Source: Amycolatopsis circi
Lineage (GTDB): Bacteria > Actinomycetota > Actinomycetes > Mycobacteriales > Pseudonocardiaceae
Assembly (NCBI RefSeq): GCF_003385235.1
Contig: NZ_PQIA01000085.1
Coordinates: 1 to 39,291, forward strand
Length of the DNA stretch: 39,291 nucleotides
Direction: 5' to 3'
Shown here: positions 1 through 7,829 of the stretch, in pieces
Numbering within the stretch: the first letter of the stretch is position 1
Layout: the number at the start of each line of letters is the position of its first letter
Made by a program: the position numbers and the translations under genes
The notes under the pieces: model-generated
What the model was told of the DNA's origin: nothing
Seen by the model: only the letters and a program-made list of their open reading frames with translations
The model's database searches: none

Positions 1-575
1 CCCCCATGCCCCCTCGCCAAGCGTTCCCCGCTCACCAAGCCCTCACGGTCACCACGCACAGCGCGTCCGCGTGGGACCACGACGGCGCCCGCTGGGTACG
101 GGCACTCGGTCCGTACCCAGCGGAAGTCGGCGCGCAAGGAATCGGCGTTGCGCGCGAGGGGCTTTCCGTTACTCCCGCCGGAATCTGGCCGCTCACCGAA
201 GCGTTCGGCATCGAGCCGAACCCCGGCACCCGGCTCCCCTACCAGCAAGTGACCACTTCGGACTGGTGGGTCTCCGATGTGCGCTCTCCGCTCTACAACA
301 CGCATTACCGAGGCACACCAGGCCCATTCGACGAAGCGGCGGGCGAGAACCTCAGTGCGGCGGGTCCGGCGTACGCGCACGCGGTGGTGATCGACTACAA
401 CCGCTCGCCGGTCGTACCCGGTGCCGGTTCGGCGTTCTTCCTGCACGTAGCCACCGGCGGGCCGACCGCTGGCTGCGTCGCTCTCGCGCCTGACGATCTC
501 ATTGCCGTCCTGCGCTGGCTCGACCCCGCGCGAAACCCCGTCATCGCAATAACTGCTCAGCCGTCCGCGTGTTGA
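1..575 (+). CDS. L,D-transpeptidase (YkuD family), 5' end outside window
   Basis: Probable extracytoplasmic L,D-transpeptidase or relative, the family that cross-links peptidoglycan stem peptides or attaches proteins through an active-site Cys. Numbering from the ATG at 6, the C-terminal part shows His147 in FFLHV followed by PTAGCVAL at 153-160 with Cys157; this is the actinobacterial variant of the canonical SHGCxR motif, with Ala replacing the His and Arg positions. The frame is open from base 3, and the visible protein begins directly with mature-like sequence (AHQALTVTTHSAS). I therefore think the signal peptide and true start lie upstream and the gene is cut by the window edge, rather than starting at the ATG at 6. 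Its last 35 bases overlap the 3' end of the convergent PHP gene. Family assignment is fairly sure; the precise substrate is not known. Confidence 0.75.
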   Translation, partial: PMPPRQAFPAHQALTVTTHSASAWDHDGARWVRALGPYPAEVGAQGIGVAREGLSVTPAGIWPLTEAFGIEPNPGTRLPYQQVTTSDWWVSDVRSPLYNTHYRGTPGPFDEAAGENLSAAGPAYAHAVVIDYNRSPVVPGAGSAFFLHVATGGPTAGCVALAPDDLIAVLRWLDPARNPVIAITAQPSAC

Positions 576-1524
576 TGATCCGTTCCGGCCCGATGCCCGC
601 GTTTTCCGCCCGCTCGCAGCCGTAAACCTGCCAGTCGAGCTGACCGGGCGCGTGCGCGTCGCTGTCGATCGCGAACTCGCATCCCAGCTCGGCCGCCTGG
701 CGCAGCAACCGCGTCGGCGGGTCGAGCCGGTCCGGCCGCGAGTTGATCTCCACCGCCACCCCGTTCGCGCGACAGGCGGCGAACACCTTCTCCGAGTTGA
801 ACTGCGACTCCGGCCTGCTGCGTCCGCCGACCAGCCGCCCGGTGCAGTGCCCCAGCACGCGGACGTGCGGGTTCTCGACAGCGGCCAACATCCGCGGCGT
901 CATCTCCCGCGCGGGCATCCGGAGCTTCGAGTGCACGCTCGCCACCACGAAGTCCAGTCGGTCCAGCAGCTTCTCGGTCTGGTCGAGCGCGCCGTCGTCG
1001 AGGATGTCGACCTCGATGCCGTGCAGCAGGCGGAACGGGGCCAGCTGCTCGTTCACCCGCGCGACCTCGTCCATCTGCGCGCGCAGCCGCTCTGGGGACA
1101 GGCCGCGCGCGACGGTCAGCCGCGGCGAATGGTCGGTGAGCACGATCCACTCGTGCCCCAGCTCGCGTGCCGTCTCAACCATCTCGAGGATTGGACTGCC
1201 ACCGTCGGACCAGTCGGAGTGCGTGTGACAGTCGCCGCGAAGGGCCGTACGCAACGCACCACCGTCCGGCAGCTTCTTCTCGGGCAGCTTCGCCGCGTAC
1301 GCAGGCGTACGGTCGTGCCACGCGTCCTCGATGACCCCGGCGGTGGCTTTGCCAATCCCCTTCAACGCTTGAAGCGTCTTCGCGCCTACGCGGGACGCCA
1401 GCTCGTCCTCGGATAAGCGGTCGACCACTGCAGCGGCCTGACGGAACGCGCGCACCCGGTAAGTCGGTTCACCGGCGCGTTCGAGCTGGAAGGCGATGTC
1501 GCGCAGGGCGCGGGCCGGGTCCAT
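541..1524 (-). CDS. PHP-domain phosphoesterase with helix-hairpin-helix (PolX C-terminal-like)
   Basis: 327 aa metal-dependent phosphoesterase-like protein. An N-terminal PolX-like helical part includes a helix-hairpin-helix (ALKGIGKATAGVIED, about 53-67) that normally contacts DNA. A PHP domain follows with the expected metal ligands: HTHSDWSDG at 100-108, TDHS at 130-133, GIEVDIL at 169-175, SVHSK near 196-200, GHCTGR at 225-230 and DSDAH at 287-291. The polymerase palm of full PolX is absent, so this is a stand-alone HhH-PHP protein, possibly a nuclease or phosphatase in DNA repair; that role is inferred. It is the last gene of a tight minus-strand run after the GntR and calcineurin-like genes (18-bp gap). 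An AGGAG lies very close to the ATG, and a TAGAAC hexamer sits 7 nt upstream, so a nearly leaderless transcript is possible. Confidence 0.8.
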   Translation of the reverse strand: MDPARALRDIAFQLERAGEPTYRVRAFRQAAAVVDRLSEDELASRVGAKTLQALKGIGKATAGVIEDAWHDRTPAYAAKLPEKKLPDGGALRTALRGDCHTHSDWSDGGSPILEMVETARELGHEWIVLTDHSPRLTVARGLSPERLRAQMDEVARVNEQLAPFRLLHGIEVDILDDGALDQTEKLLDRLDFVVASVHSKLRMPAREMTPRMLAAVENPHVRVLGHCTGRLVGGRSRPESQFNSEKVFAACRANGVAVEINSRPDRLDPPTRLLRQAAELGCEFAIDSDAHAPGQLDWQVYGCERAENAGIGPERIINTRTAEQLLR

Positions 1525-1542
1525 GACTCCTGTTCTACCCGC

Positions 1543-2046
1543 TCAGCCGCGCCGAGGCAGCTCATGCAGCTCGACGTCGCCGAGACGGCCGTCGCGGATC
1601 TCGGCGGTTTGGTAGGTGCAGAACGGCTGCTGCCGCCGATCCGTGGGCGATCCGGGGTTGAGCAGCCGCAAGCCGCCGGGCGTCACCGAGTCCCAGGGGA
1701 TGTGGCTGTGCCCGAAGATCAGCACGTCAACGTCCGGATATGACGCATCGCATCGAGCAGGGCGACCTTTCGCGTCGCCGGTCTCATGGACTACCGCCAG
1801 CCGGACGCCCTCCAGAGTCTCCCTGGCCACCTCAGGCAGGCGTTTGCGCAGTTCAGGGCCGTCGTTGTTGCCGTAGACGCCGATCAGCCGGACGCTGCGG
1901 GCCTCAAGAGCGTCGAGGGTGTCCACGTCGACCCAGTCGCCCGCGTGCACCACGACGTCGGCCTGCGCGACTTCGTCCCAGACCTGCGCAGGCAGTTCCT
2001 TCGCCCGCTTCGGCAGGTGGGTGTCCGCGAGGAGCAGCAACCGCAC
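1543..2046 (-). CDS. YfcE/MJ0936-type metallophosphoesterase
   Basis: 167 aa calcineurin-like phosphoesterase, a dinuclear-metal phosphodiesterase usually of unknown natural substrate. All family motifs are visible: DTH at 8-10, HAGDWVD at 34-40, GNND at 59-62, a mid-protein His87 in VVHETGD, and GHSH at 112-115, ending with NPGSPTDRR. Length is normal for YfcE-type proteins. Start is the GTG at 2046, chosen because GGGGAGGAG lies 7 nt upstream, inside the end of the GntR gene (stop 4 nt away), which suggests translational coupling. Nothing in the sequence ties it to a specific pathway. Confidence 0.85.
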   Translation of the reverse strand: MRLLLLADTHLPKRAKELPAQVWDEVAQADVVVHAGDWVDVDTLDALEARSVRLIGVYGNNDGPELRKRLPEVARETLEGVRLAVVHETGDAKGRPARCDASYPDVDVLIFGHSHIPWDSVTPGGLRLLNPGSPTDRRQQPFCTYQTAEIRDGRLGDVELHELPRRG

Positions 2047-2050
2047 GCCG

Positions 2051-2704
2051 TCACTCCTCCCCGATCGCCTCGAGCACGTGGTCGAGGAACGCCGCGATGT
2101 GCGCGCGCAGCAGCTCGGCCGCGCCGTCCTCGTCGCCCTTCTTCGCGGCGGCGAGCACCGCCTTGTGCTCGTTCCATTCCTTGCGCCAGCTGGGATTCGC
2201 GTCCCAGCCGACCACGGTGATCAGTGCGGCGCGGTCGCGCAAATCGTCCAGCATCGACACCATCAGCGGGTTGCCGCAACCCGCGTACAGCGCGCGGTGG
2301 AATCGCCGGTTCAGCAGGCTCAACGTCGTCTGGTCGGCGTCCGCGCCCGACGCTTCCTTGAGGATCTGCGCGGCCTCGTCGAACGCCGTGCGGTCCGAAG
2401 ACCGCACCGCGCGGCGCAGCGCTTCCGGCTCCAGCACCATCCGCACGTCGTAGACCGACCGCGCCAGCTCCGCGTCGACCACGCACACCGACGCGCCCTT
2501 GTACGGGCTGAACGTGACCAGCCCGGTGTTGGACAGCACCTTGAGCGCCTCGCGCACGGGCGTCTTCGACACCCCGAGCCGCGCGGCCAGCTCCGCCTCC
2601 ACGAGCTGCTGACCGGGCACCAGCTCGCGGGCGAGAATGCCGCGCCGGATCTCCTCCAGCACCACCTCGGTGCGGGAGGCGGGGAGGCTGAACGTGGACG
2701 GCAT
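2051..2704 (-). CDS. GntR-family regulator, FCD (FadR) subfamily
   Basis: 217 aa transcription regulator. The N-terminal winged helix-turn-helix (about 12-70) carries typical GntR sequence (LVPGQQLVEAELAARLGVSK, then TPVREALKVLSNTGLV). The rest is an all-helical FCD ligand-binding domain including NRRFHRALY and the metal-site pattern ending in HIAAFLDHVLE. I chose the ATG at 2704 because AGGAGGG lies 6 nt upstream; a GTG at 2773 would extend the protein but has no such site. It is divergent from the sugar-acid dehydratase gene and probably controls it in response to a sugar acid or related metabolite. That is inference from position and family, since many FCD regulators sit beside such enzymes. 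Confidence 0.85.
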   Translation of the reverse strand: MPSTFSLPASRTEVVLEEIRRGILARELVPGQQLVEAELAARLGVSKTPVREALKVLSNTGLVTFSPYKGASVCVVDAELARSVYDVRMVLEPEALRRAVRSSDRTAFDEAAQILKEASGADADQTTLSLLNRRFHRALYAGCGNPLMVSMLDDLRDRAALITVVGWDANPSWRKEWNEHKAVLAAAKKGDEDGAAELLRAHIAAFLDHVLEAIGEE

Positions 2705-2770
2705 GCCGACCCTCCTGGCTTTCGCGCTCGTCCCCGCACATTCAACCAGGCGGGCGTCTCCGAGCGTCGA

Positions 2771-2800
2771 CACGTACGATCATATATCAGATGCCATTCG
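2771..2800. promoter_or_regulatory. Candidate GntR operator/divergent promoter region
   Basis: The gap between the divergent GntR and dehydratase genes holds an AT-rich island in otherwise GC-rich DNA. It contains CGTACG (2773-2778) followed by the imperfect palindrome TCATATATCA. FCD-type GntR proteins usually bind short AT-centred palindromes in such positions. No convincing -35 box was found, so this is a candidate only. Confidence 0.35.
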
Positions 2801-2822
2801 CCGACCGAGGAGACGCAGCCCG

Positions 2823-4541
2823 ATGAAGGCACCCGAGGACTTGCGCAGCCACCGCTGGTTCGGCGGCGACGACCTGCGGAATTTCAGCCACCGCACCCGC
2901 GCCCGGCAGCTCGGCTACGAACCCGAGGAACACCTCGGCAAGCCGGTGATCGGCATCCTCAACACCTGGAGCGACATCAACCCGTGCCACCAGCACCTGC
3001 GCGAACGCGCGGAGCAGGTCAAACGGGGCGTGTGGCAGGCGGGCGGATTCCCGCTGGAGTTCCCGGTGGCGACGCTGTCCGAGACGTATCAGAAGCCGAC
3101 GCCGATGCTGTACCGGAATCTGCTGGCGATGGAGACCGAGGAGCTGCTGCGGTCGTATCCGGTCGACGGCGCGGTGCTGATGGGCGGCTGCGACAAGACC
3201 ACCCCGGCGCTGCTGATGGGTGCGGCGAGCGCCGGGCTGCCGTCGATTTTCGTGCCCGCCGGTCCGATGCTGCGCGGAAACTGGCGCGGCGAGGTGCTCG
3301 GCAGCGGCACCGACATGTGGAAGTACTGGGACGAACGGCGCGCGGGCAGGATCGGCGACCGCGAACTGGCCGAGCTGGAACGCGGTCTCGCCCGCTCCCC
3401 GGGCCACTGCATGACGATGGGGACCGCGTCGACCATGACATCCGCCGCCGAGGTGCTCGGGCTGACGCTGCCCGGCGCGGCGTCGATCCCGGCGGTCGAT
3501 TCCGCGCACCACCGGATGGCGGCGGCGAGCGGCGCGCGAATCGTGGGCATGGTGTGGGAAGACCTCACGATCGCGAAGGTCCTCGACGAGCGCGCGTACG
3601 CCGACGCGATCACCACCGTGCTGGCGCTCGGCGGGTCGACCAACGCGGTGATCCACCTGATCGCAATGGCCGGGCGTAGCGGGATTTCGTTGTCCCTGAA
3701 GGATTTCGACGAGATCGCACGCCGGGTGCCGGTGCTGGCCAACATCCGGCCGGGCGGCGATTGGCTGATGGAGGACTTCTACTACGCGGGCGGCCTGCCC
3801 GGGTTGTTGTCCCGGCTGACCGACCTGCTGCACCTCGACCGGATCACCGTCACCGGGCAACCGCTCGCCGATTCTCTCGCCGACGCGCGCGTGCACAACG
3901 ACGACGTGATCCGCCCGCGCGACAACCCGGTCGCCAGCGAAGGCGGCGTGGCCGTGCTGCACGGGAACCTCGCGCCCGGCGGTGCGGTGATCAAGCACAT
4001 CGCCGCCGACCCTGCCCTGCTTTCCCACACTGGTCCGGCAGTGGTTTTCGACAACTACAAGGACTTGAAGAAGCGCATCGACGACCCCGCGCTGGGTATC
4101 ACCGCTGATTCCGTGTTGGTACTGCGCGGGTCCGGTCCGCTCGGCGGTCCCGGGATGCCCGAGTACGGCATGCTGCCGATCCCGGCGCACCTGCTGGAAC
4201 AAGGCGTGCGAGACATGGTGCGGATCTCCGACGCCCGGATGAGCGGCACCAGCTACGGCGCGTGCGTGCTGCACGTAGCCCCGGAATCGCACGTCGGCGG
4301 GCCGCTCGCGCTCGTCCGCGACGGCGACCTGATCACCCTGGACGTGCCTTCCCGGACCTTGCAGTTGCAGGTCGAGGACGCCGAACTGGAGCGTCGTCGT
4401 GCTTCGTGGGCCGCCCCTGCGCCGCGGTTCGAACGAGGTTACGGTGCGCTGTACGCGGAGCACATCACGCAGGCCGACGAGGGCTGCGACTTCGACTTCC
4501 TCGCCCGCGCCGGCGCCAATCCGGAACCGGACGCCGGGTGA
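2823..4541 (+). CDS. IlvD/Edd-family dehydratase, L-arabinonate/sugar-acid dehydratase-like
   Basis: 572 aa cytoplasmic dehydratase that removes water from a sugar acid to give a 2-keto-3-deoxy acid. Likely [2Fe-2S] cluster cysteines are Cys55 (NTWSDINPCH), Cys123 (MGGCDKTTPA) and Cys196 (RSPGHCMTMGTAST). Lys125 corresponds to the carbamylated Mg-binding Lys of the family, and the C-terminal signature DARMSGTSYG is intact. Overall pattern and length fit L-arabinonate/xylonate dehydratases better than branched-chain-amino-acid IlvD: WYGG-like RWFGGDD start, GILNTWSDINPC, VLHVAPES. The ATG at 2823 is preceded by GAGGAG at about 10 nt; an upstream in-frame start at 2637 would run through the GntR gene and is unlikely. 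No other sugar-acid gene follows, so the exact substrate stays open. Confidence 0.85.
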   Translation: MKAPEDLRSHRWFGGDDLRNFSHRTRARQLGYEPEEHLGKPVIGILNTWSDINPCHQHLRERAEQVKRGVWQAGGFPLEFPVATLSETYQKPTPMLYRNLLAMETEELLRSYPVDGAVLMGGCDKTTPALLMGAASAGLPSIFVPAGPMLRGNWRGEVLGSGTDMWKYWDERRAGRIGDRELAELERGLARSPGHCMTMGTASTMTSAAEVLGLTLPGAASIPAVDSAHHRMAAASGARIVGMVWEDLTIAKVLDERAYADAITTVLALGGSTNAVIHLIAMAGRSGISLSLKDFDEIARRVPVLANIRPGGDWLMEDFYYAGGLPGLLSRLTDLLHLDRITVTGQPLADSLADARVHNDDVIRPRDNPVASEGGVAVLHGNLAPGGAVIKHIAADPALLSHTGPAVVFDNYKDLKKRIDDPALGITADSVLVLRGSGPLGGPGMPEYGMLPIPAHLLEQGVRDMVRISDARMSGTSYGACVLHVAPESHVGGPLALVRDGDLITLDVPSRTLQLQVEDAELERRRASWAAPAPRFERGYGALYAEHITQADEGCDFDFLARAGANPEPDAG

Positions 4542-4595
4542 CCCTCGTGAGTGCTGGCGCCGGTGAGAACCGGCATCGCCACTCACGACAGAGGG
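4542..4595 (+). terminator. Strong hairpin after the dehydratase gene
   Basis: Directly after the stop codon a compound stem forms. CGTGAGTG at 4546-4553 pairs with CACTCACG at 4580-4587, and an inner CCGGT/ACCGG stem closes on a GAGA tetraloop (4560-4573). CCCT at 4542-4545 can pair with AGGG at 4592-4595. No U-tract follows, as is common in actinomycete terminators. Confidence 0.6.
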
Positions 4596-4689
4596 TGACC
4601 GGTTTGTTCCGCTGGGGGCAGTAGTCCGGCATGTCCGGCTCGGCCCGTACGCTGTGCCCCTGACCGCAGCGAATCGAAGGGGTCGTGAG

Positions 4690-6465
4690 GTGCAGTACGA
4701 ACCGCGCTGGCCGGAAACCGACAGCGACCAGACCGAGATCCTGCCGGTCGTGCCGCCGGAGGAACCTCCGTCCCCGCCGCGAAGGCGCGGCCTGCGCAAA
4801 GCGGGCTGGATCAGCGGCGGCGTGCTCGGCGTGCTGGTCGTCGCCTACCTCATCGACCTGCTGACCAGCCAGGGCCGGGTGCCGCGCGGCGTCGTCGTGG
4901 CCGGCGTGGACGTCGGCGGGCTGGAGCGGCCGGTCGCCGAACGCGAGCTGCGCGGGAAGATCGAGCCGCGGCTCACCCAGCCGCTCACGGTCACCGCGGG
5001 GAACGCGCACACCAAGCTGTCGCCGACCGAAGCCGGGCTGGGACTCGACTGGAGCGGCACTCTCGACCAGGCGGGCGACCAGCCGATCAACCCCTTCACC
5101 CGGCTCGCGTCGTTCTTCAGCACCCGCGAACTGGGCGTCGTGTCGCACGCCGAGGACGAGAAGCTCGGCCCGGCGCTCGAAGACCTGCGCGGACGCGTCG
5201 ACCGGGAGCCGAAGGAAGGCACGATCCGGTTCGACGGCACCACTCCGGTCGCGGTCCCGCCGCAGGCCGGACAGAAGCTGGATGTCGCGGCCGCGCGCGC
5301 GAAGGTGCTGAGCGGCTGGGCTTCGAGCAACGAGCTGACGCTCCCGGTCGCGCCGACGCCGGTTCGCACCACGCCCGAGGGCGTCCAGCGGGCGCTCGCC
5401 GAGTTCGCCAAGCCCGCGGTGTCCGCGCCGATCGTGGTCAAGGGCGAAGGCGCGGACGCGACGCTGACGCCGGAGCAGATCGCCGGCGCGCTCACGTTCG
5501 TGCCCGGCGACGGCGGCGGCCTCGCGCCGCAGGTCGACCCGAAGAAGGTCACCGACGCGCTCGCGCCGCAGCTGAAGTCCACCGAGCAGGAGGGCAAGGA
5601 CGCGGCCATCGCGTTCTCCGGCGGCAAACCGGTCGTCGAACCGTCCGCGGACGGCAACACGGTCGACTGGGAGCAGAGCCTCAAACCGCTGCCGAACACG
5701 CTCAAGCAGACCGACAGCCGCGAGCTGAAGGCGATCTACAAGAAGACGCCCGCGAAGGTCACCACCGAGCAGGCCGACAAGCTGGGCGTCAAGGAAGTCA
5801 TCGGCGAATTCAGCACCGGCGGGTTCGCCGCCGACTCCGGCACGAATATCCGCGTGGTCGCCGAGAAGGTGAACGGCGCGATCGTGAAGCCGGGAGAAAC
5901 GTTCAGCCTCAACGGGTTCACCGGTCCGCGCGGGCGTCCGCAGGGCTACGTCGAGGCGGGCGTGATCGAGAACGGCGCGCCTGCCCGCGAGGTCGGCGGC
6001 GGCATTTCGCAGTTCGCCACCACGCTGTACAACGCGGCGTACTTCTCCGGGATGAAGGACGCCGGGCACAAAGAACACAGCTACTACATCAGCCGCTACC
6101 CGGCCGCGCGCGAGGCGACGGTGTTCCAGAATCCCAACGGTGCCAGCGTGATCGACCTGAAGTTCACGAACGACTCGGACACCGGCGTCGCGATCCAGAC
6201 CGTGTGGACGCCTTCGTCGATCACCGTGAAACTGTGGGGCACCAAGCGGTACACCGTCGAATCGGTTCCCGGTGAGCGGACAAACCCGACGCCGCCGCCG
6301 ACGAAACCGGGTCCGGCGGAGAACTGCCACGCGTCCAACGGCGCGCCCGGGTTCACCGCGAGCGACACCCGGATCCTGCGCGACGCCTCGTCGGGCCGGG
6401 AAGTTTCGCGGCACACGCGGTCGGTCCGCTACAACCCGCAGCCGCAGATCACCTGCGGGGGGTAG
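4690..6465 (+). CDS. VanW-family membrane-anchored protein with peptidoglycan-binding-like domain
   Basis: 591 aa. A charged, Pro-rich cytoplasmic N-terminus (1-38) is followed by one membrane segment (about 40-58). A long exported region resembles the YoaR-like putative peptidoglycan-binding repeats seen before VanW domains. The VanW domain covers about 373-510, with FSLNGFTGPRG, VGGGISQFATTLYNAAYFSG and the SYYISRYPAAREATV segment. Two Cys near the C-terminus (ENCHAS and ITCGG) could form a disulfide. VanW proteins accompany some vancomycin-resistance operons, but the biochemical role is unknown and no van genes are present here. The GTG at 4690 is preferred over the one at 4654 because AAGGGG lies upstream. 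The 3' end overlaps the convergent TetR gene by 17 bp. Confidence 0.85.
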   Translation: MQYEPRWPETDSDQTEILPVVPPEEPPSPPRRRGLRKAGWISGGVLGVLVVAYLIDLLTSQGRVPRGVVVAGVDVGGLERPVAERELRGKIEPRLTQPLTVTAGNAHTKLSPTEAGLGLDWSGTLDQAGDQPINPFTRLASFFSTRELGVVSHAEDEKLGPALEDLRGRVDREPKEGTIRFDGTTPVAVPPQAGQKLDVAAARAKVLSGWASSNELTLPVAPTPVRTTPEGVQRALAEFAKPAVSAPIVVKGEGADATLTPEQIAGALTFVPGDGGGLAPQVDPKKVTDALAPQLKSTEQEGKDAAIAFSGGKPVVEPSADGNTVDWEQSLKPLPNTLKQTDSRELKAIYKKTPAKVTTEQADKLGVKEVIGEFSTGGFAADSGTNIRVVAEKVNGAIVKPGETFSLNGFTGPRGRPQGYVEAGVIENGAPAREVGGGISQFATTLYNAAYFSGMKDAGHKEHSYYISRYPAAREATVFQNPNGASVIDLKFTNDSDTGVAIQTVWTPSSITVKLWGTKRYTVESVPGERTNPTPPPTKPGPAENCHASNGAPGFTASDTRILRDASSGREVSRHTRSVRYNPQPQITCGG

Positions 6466-7126
6466 TCAGCCGCTGCATCGTCGCGGCCACCGCAAGGTCA
6501 ACGGCGAAAGCGAACTCCGCTTCGTGATCGCAGCGCGCGAGATGGGGCGCGGATTCGACGACGGCGGGAAGTTCGGTCTGCTCCAATTCGGCGCGGCGGT
6601 GGGCGATTCCGTCTTCGTCGGTGACGCCGAACGCCGGTCCCGCACCGGCCTCGCGCAGGAGCGAGCCGACCACGACGGCCAGGAGCGAGCGCAGCAGGTG
6701 CACCGCTTCTTCGGGGGACGCGCCTGCCTTGCGCAGCACCGAAAGCACAGCCTCGACCGGCGCGAGCGCAGCGATCGACGGCAACTGTCTGGTTAGGACT
6801 AGCGCGGCGGCCTGCGGATGCGCACGCGTCGCTTTCCGGAAAGACTGGGCGATCGCACGGAGGTCGCCTTCGGGCTGCCCGGTCAAGGCCGGGAGGTCGA
6901 TCCCGCCGAGCACGTGCCCGGCGACGGCGTCGAGCAAGGCTTCTTTGCCGTCGATGTGGTGGTAGAGGCTCTTCGCGTCTACGCCGAGGCGCTGCCCGAC
7001 GGTCCGCATGCTCACCGCTGCCGCGCCGTCGGCGTCGACCACTTCCAGTGCGGCCGTGAGGATCGCTTCCCGCGACAGCCGCGCGTCTCCCTTGCGCGGG
7101 CGTCCCCGGCGCGTCGTGGTGTTCAC
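6449..7126 (-). CDS. TetR-family transcriptional regulator
   Basis: About 225 aa. An Arg/Lys-rich start (RRGRPRKGDARLSRE) leads into a TetR helix-turn-helix (about 36-60: VSMRTVGQRLGVDAKSLYHHI), with a C-terminal domain of the tetracycline-repressor type (TetR_C). The start is uncertain. GTG at 7126 gives a natural N-terminus; GTG at 7144 adds six residues and could be read from a leaderless transcript. The gene is divergent from the SnoaL-like gene, and a near-perfect palindrome lies between them, so it most likely represses itself and that neighbour. The inducer is unknown. Confidence 0.85.
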   Translation of the reverse strand: MNTTTRRGRPRKGDARLSREAILTAALEVVDADGAAAVSMRTVGQRLGVDAKSLYHHIDGKEALLDAVAGHVLGGIDLPALTGQPEGDLRAIAQSFRKATRAHPQAAALVLTRQLPSIAALAPVEAVLSVLRKAGASPEEAVHLLRSLLAVVVGSLLREAGAGPAFGVTDEDGIAHRRAELEQTELPAVVESAPHLARCDHEAEFAFAVDLAVAATMQRLTTPRR

Positions 7127-7150
7127 GGTTCCATCATGGCGCACTTGCGG

Positions 7151-7171
7151 TTAACCCACGCTGTGGATTAA
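7151..7171. promoter_or_regulatory. Palindromic TetR operator candidate
   Basis: Half sites TTAACCCAC (7151-7159) and GTGGATTAA (7163-7171) flank a 3-nt centre and match at 8 of 9 positions. The site lies between the divergent TetR and SnoaL-like genes, overlaps the probable regulator promoter, and is the size expected for a TetR dimer. Confidence 0.65.
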
Positions 7172-7220
7172 ATTGTGGTTCCGCTCTCCCGGCTTGGAGT
7201 CTCCCGTCTTGGAGGAACCC

Positions 7221-7787
7221 GTGGACCCGTCGGCCATCCCCGCGCCCGAAGTGCTGCGCGCCCGGCAAAAGCTCGTCCTCGACCACTTCCGCGACGAGGT
7301 GCGCCAGGACTGGGACGACGTGCTGGCGACGTTCCCGCATCCGCGCTACGAGATCGTGCCGACGATGACCGTGCACGACGGCGGTTCCGCGGTGCGCGGC
7401 TACTATGACGAGACGCGGCGCGCTTTTCCCGATCAAGACCACGAAATCATCGCGCTGCGGCACAGCGCGGACGCGGTAATCGTCGAGTTCTGGCTTCTCG
7501 GCACGCACCGCGGGCCGCTCGGGAAGATTCCGCCGACCGGGCAGCGGTTCCGGGTCCGGATGACCGCGTACTTCCTGTTCGACGCCGCCGAACACCTGGT
7601 GTGCGAACGCATTTACTTCGACACGCTCACCATGCTCCGCCAGCTGCTGCGCGCGTACGACGTCCGGAAACCCACCTCCTGGCCCAAGCTCGCCCGGGCC
7701 GTGCGCGGGCTGCTGGCGATGTCCGGAACCCCGGATCCTCGGCTTTCCGACACCACTTCGCCGGAGCTGTCCTCTTTCTGTCGGTGA
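7221..7787 (+). CDS. SnoaL-like / NTF2-fold protein
   Basis: 188 aa cytoplasmic protein of the SnoaL-like (NTF2 superfamily) group, small alpha-beta barrels with polyketide cyclase, isomerase or unknown activities. The sequence shows the pattern LDHFRDEVRQDWDDVLATF, then VRGYYDETRRAFPDQDHEI, and a beta-rich VIVEFWLLGTHRG leading to GQRFRVRMTAYFLF. No membrane segment is visible. The GTG at 7221 follows GGAGG with a 5-nt gap, so it is preferred over a GTG at 7173. Divergence from the TetR gene, with the operator between them, suggests it is the regulator's target. The substrate cannot be told from sequence. Confidence 0.7.
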   Translation: MDPSAIPAPEVLRARQKLVLDHFRDEVRQDWDDVLATFPHPRYEIVPTMTVHDGGSAVRGYYDETRRAFPDQDHEIIALRHSADAVIVEFWLLGTHRGPLGKIPPTGQRFRVRMTAYFLFDAAEHLVCERIYFDTLTMLRQLLRAYDVRKPTSWPKLARAVRGLLAMSGTPDPRLSDTTSPELSSFCR

Positions 7788-7829
7788 CCCCGCGTACAGT
7801 CAGGCGCACACCATGGGAAGGGGGAACCG

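Noticed and set aside
2787..4799. 670-codon open frame on the minus strand
   Set aside because: Antisense to the dehydratase with basic, low-information composition.
4465..6414. 649-codon open frame on the minus strand opposite the VanW gene
   Set aside because: It is antisense to a well-supported gene, very rich in Arg, Asp and Gly, and has no domain or ribosome site; long antisense frames are expected in DNA of this GC content.
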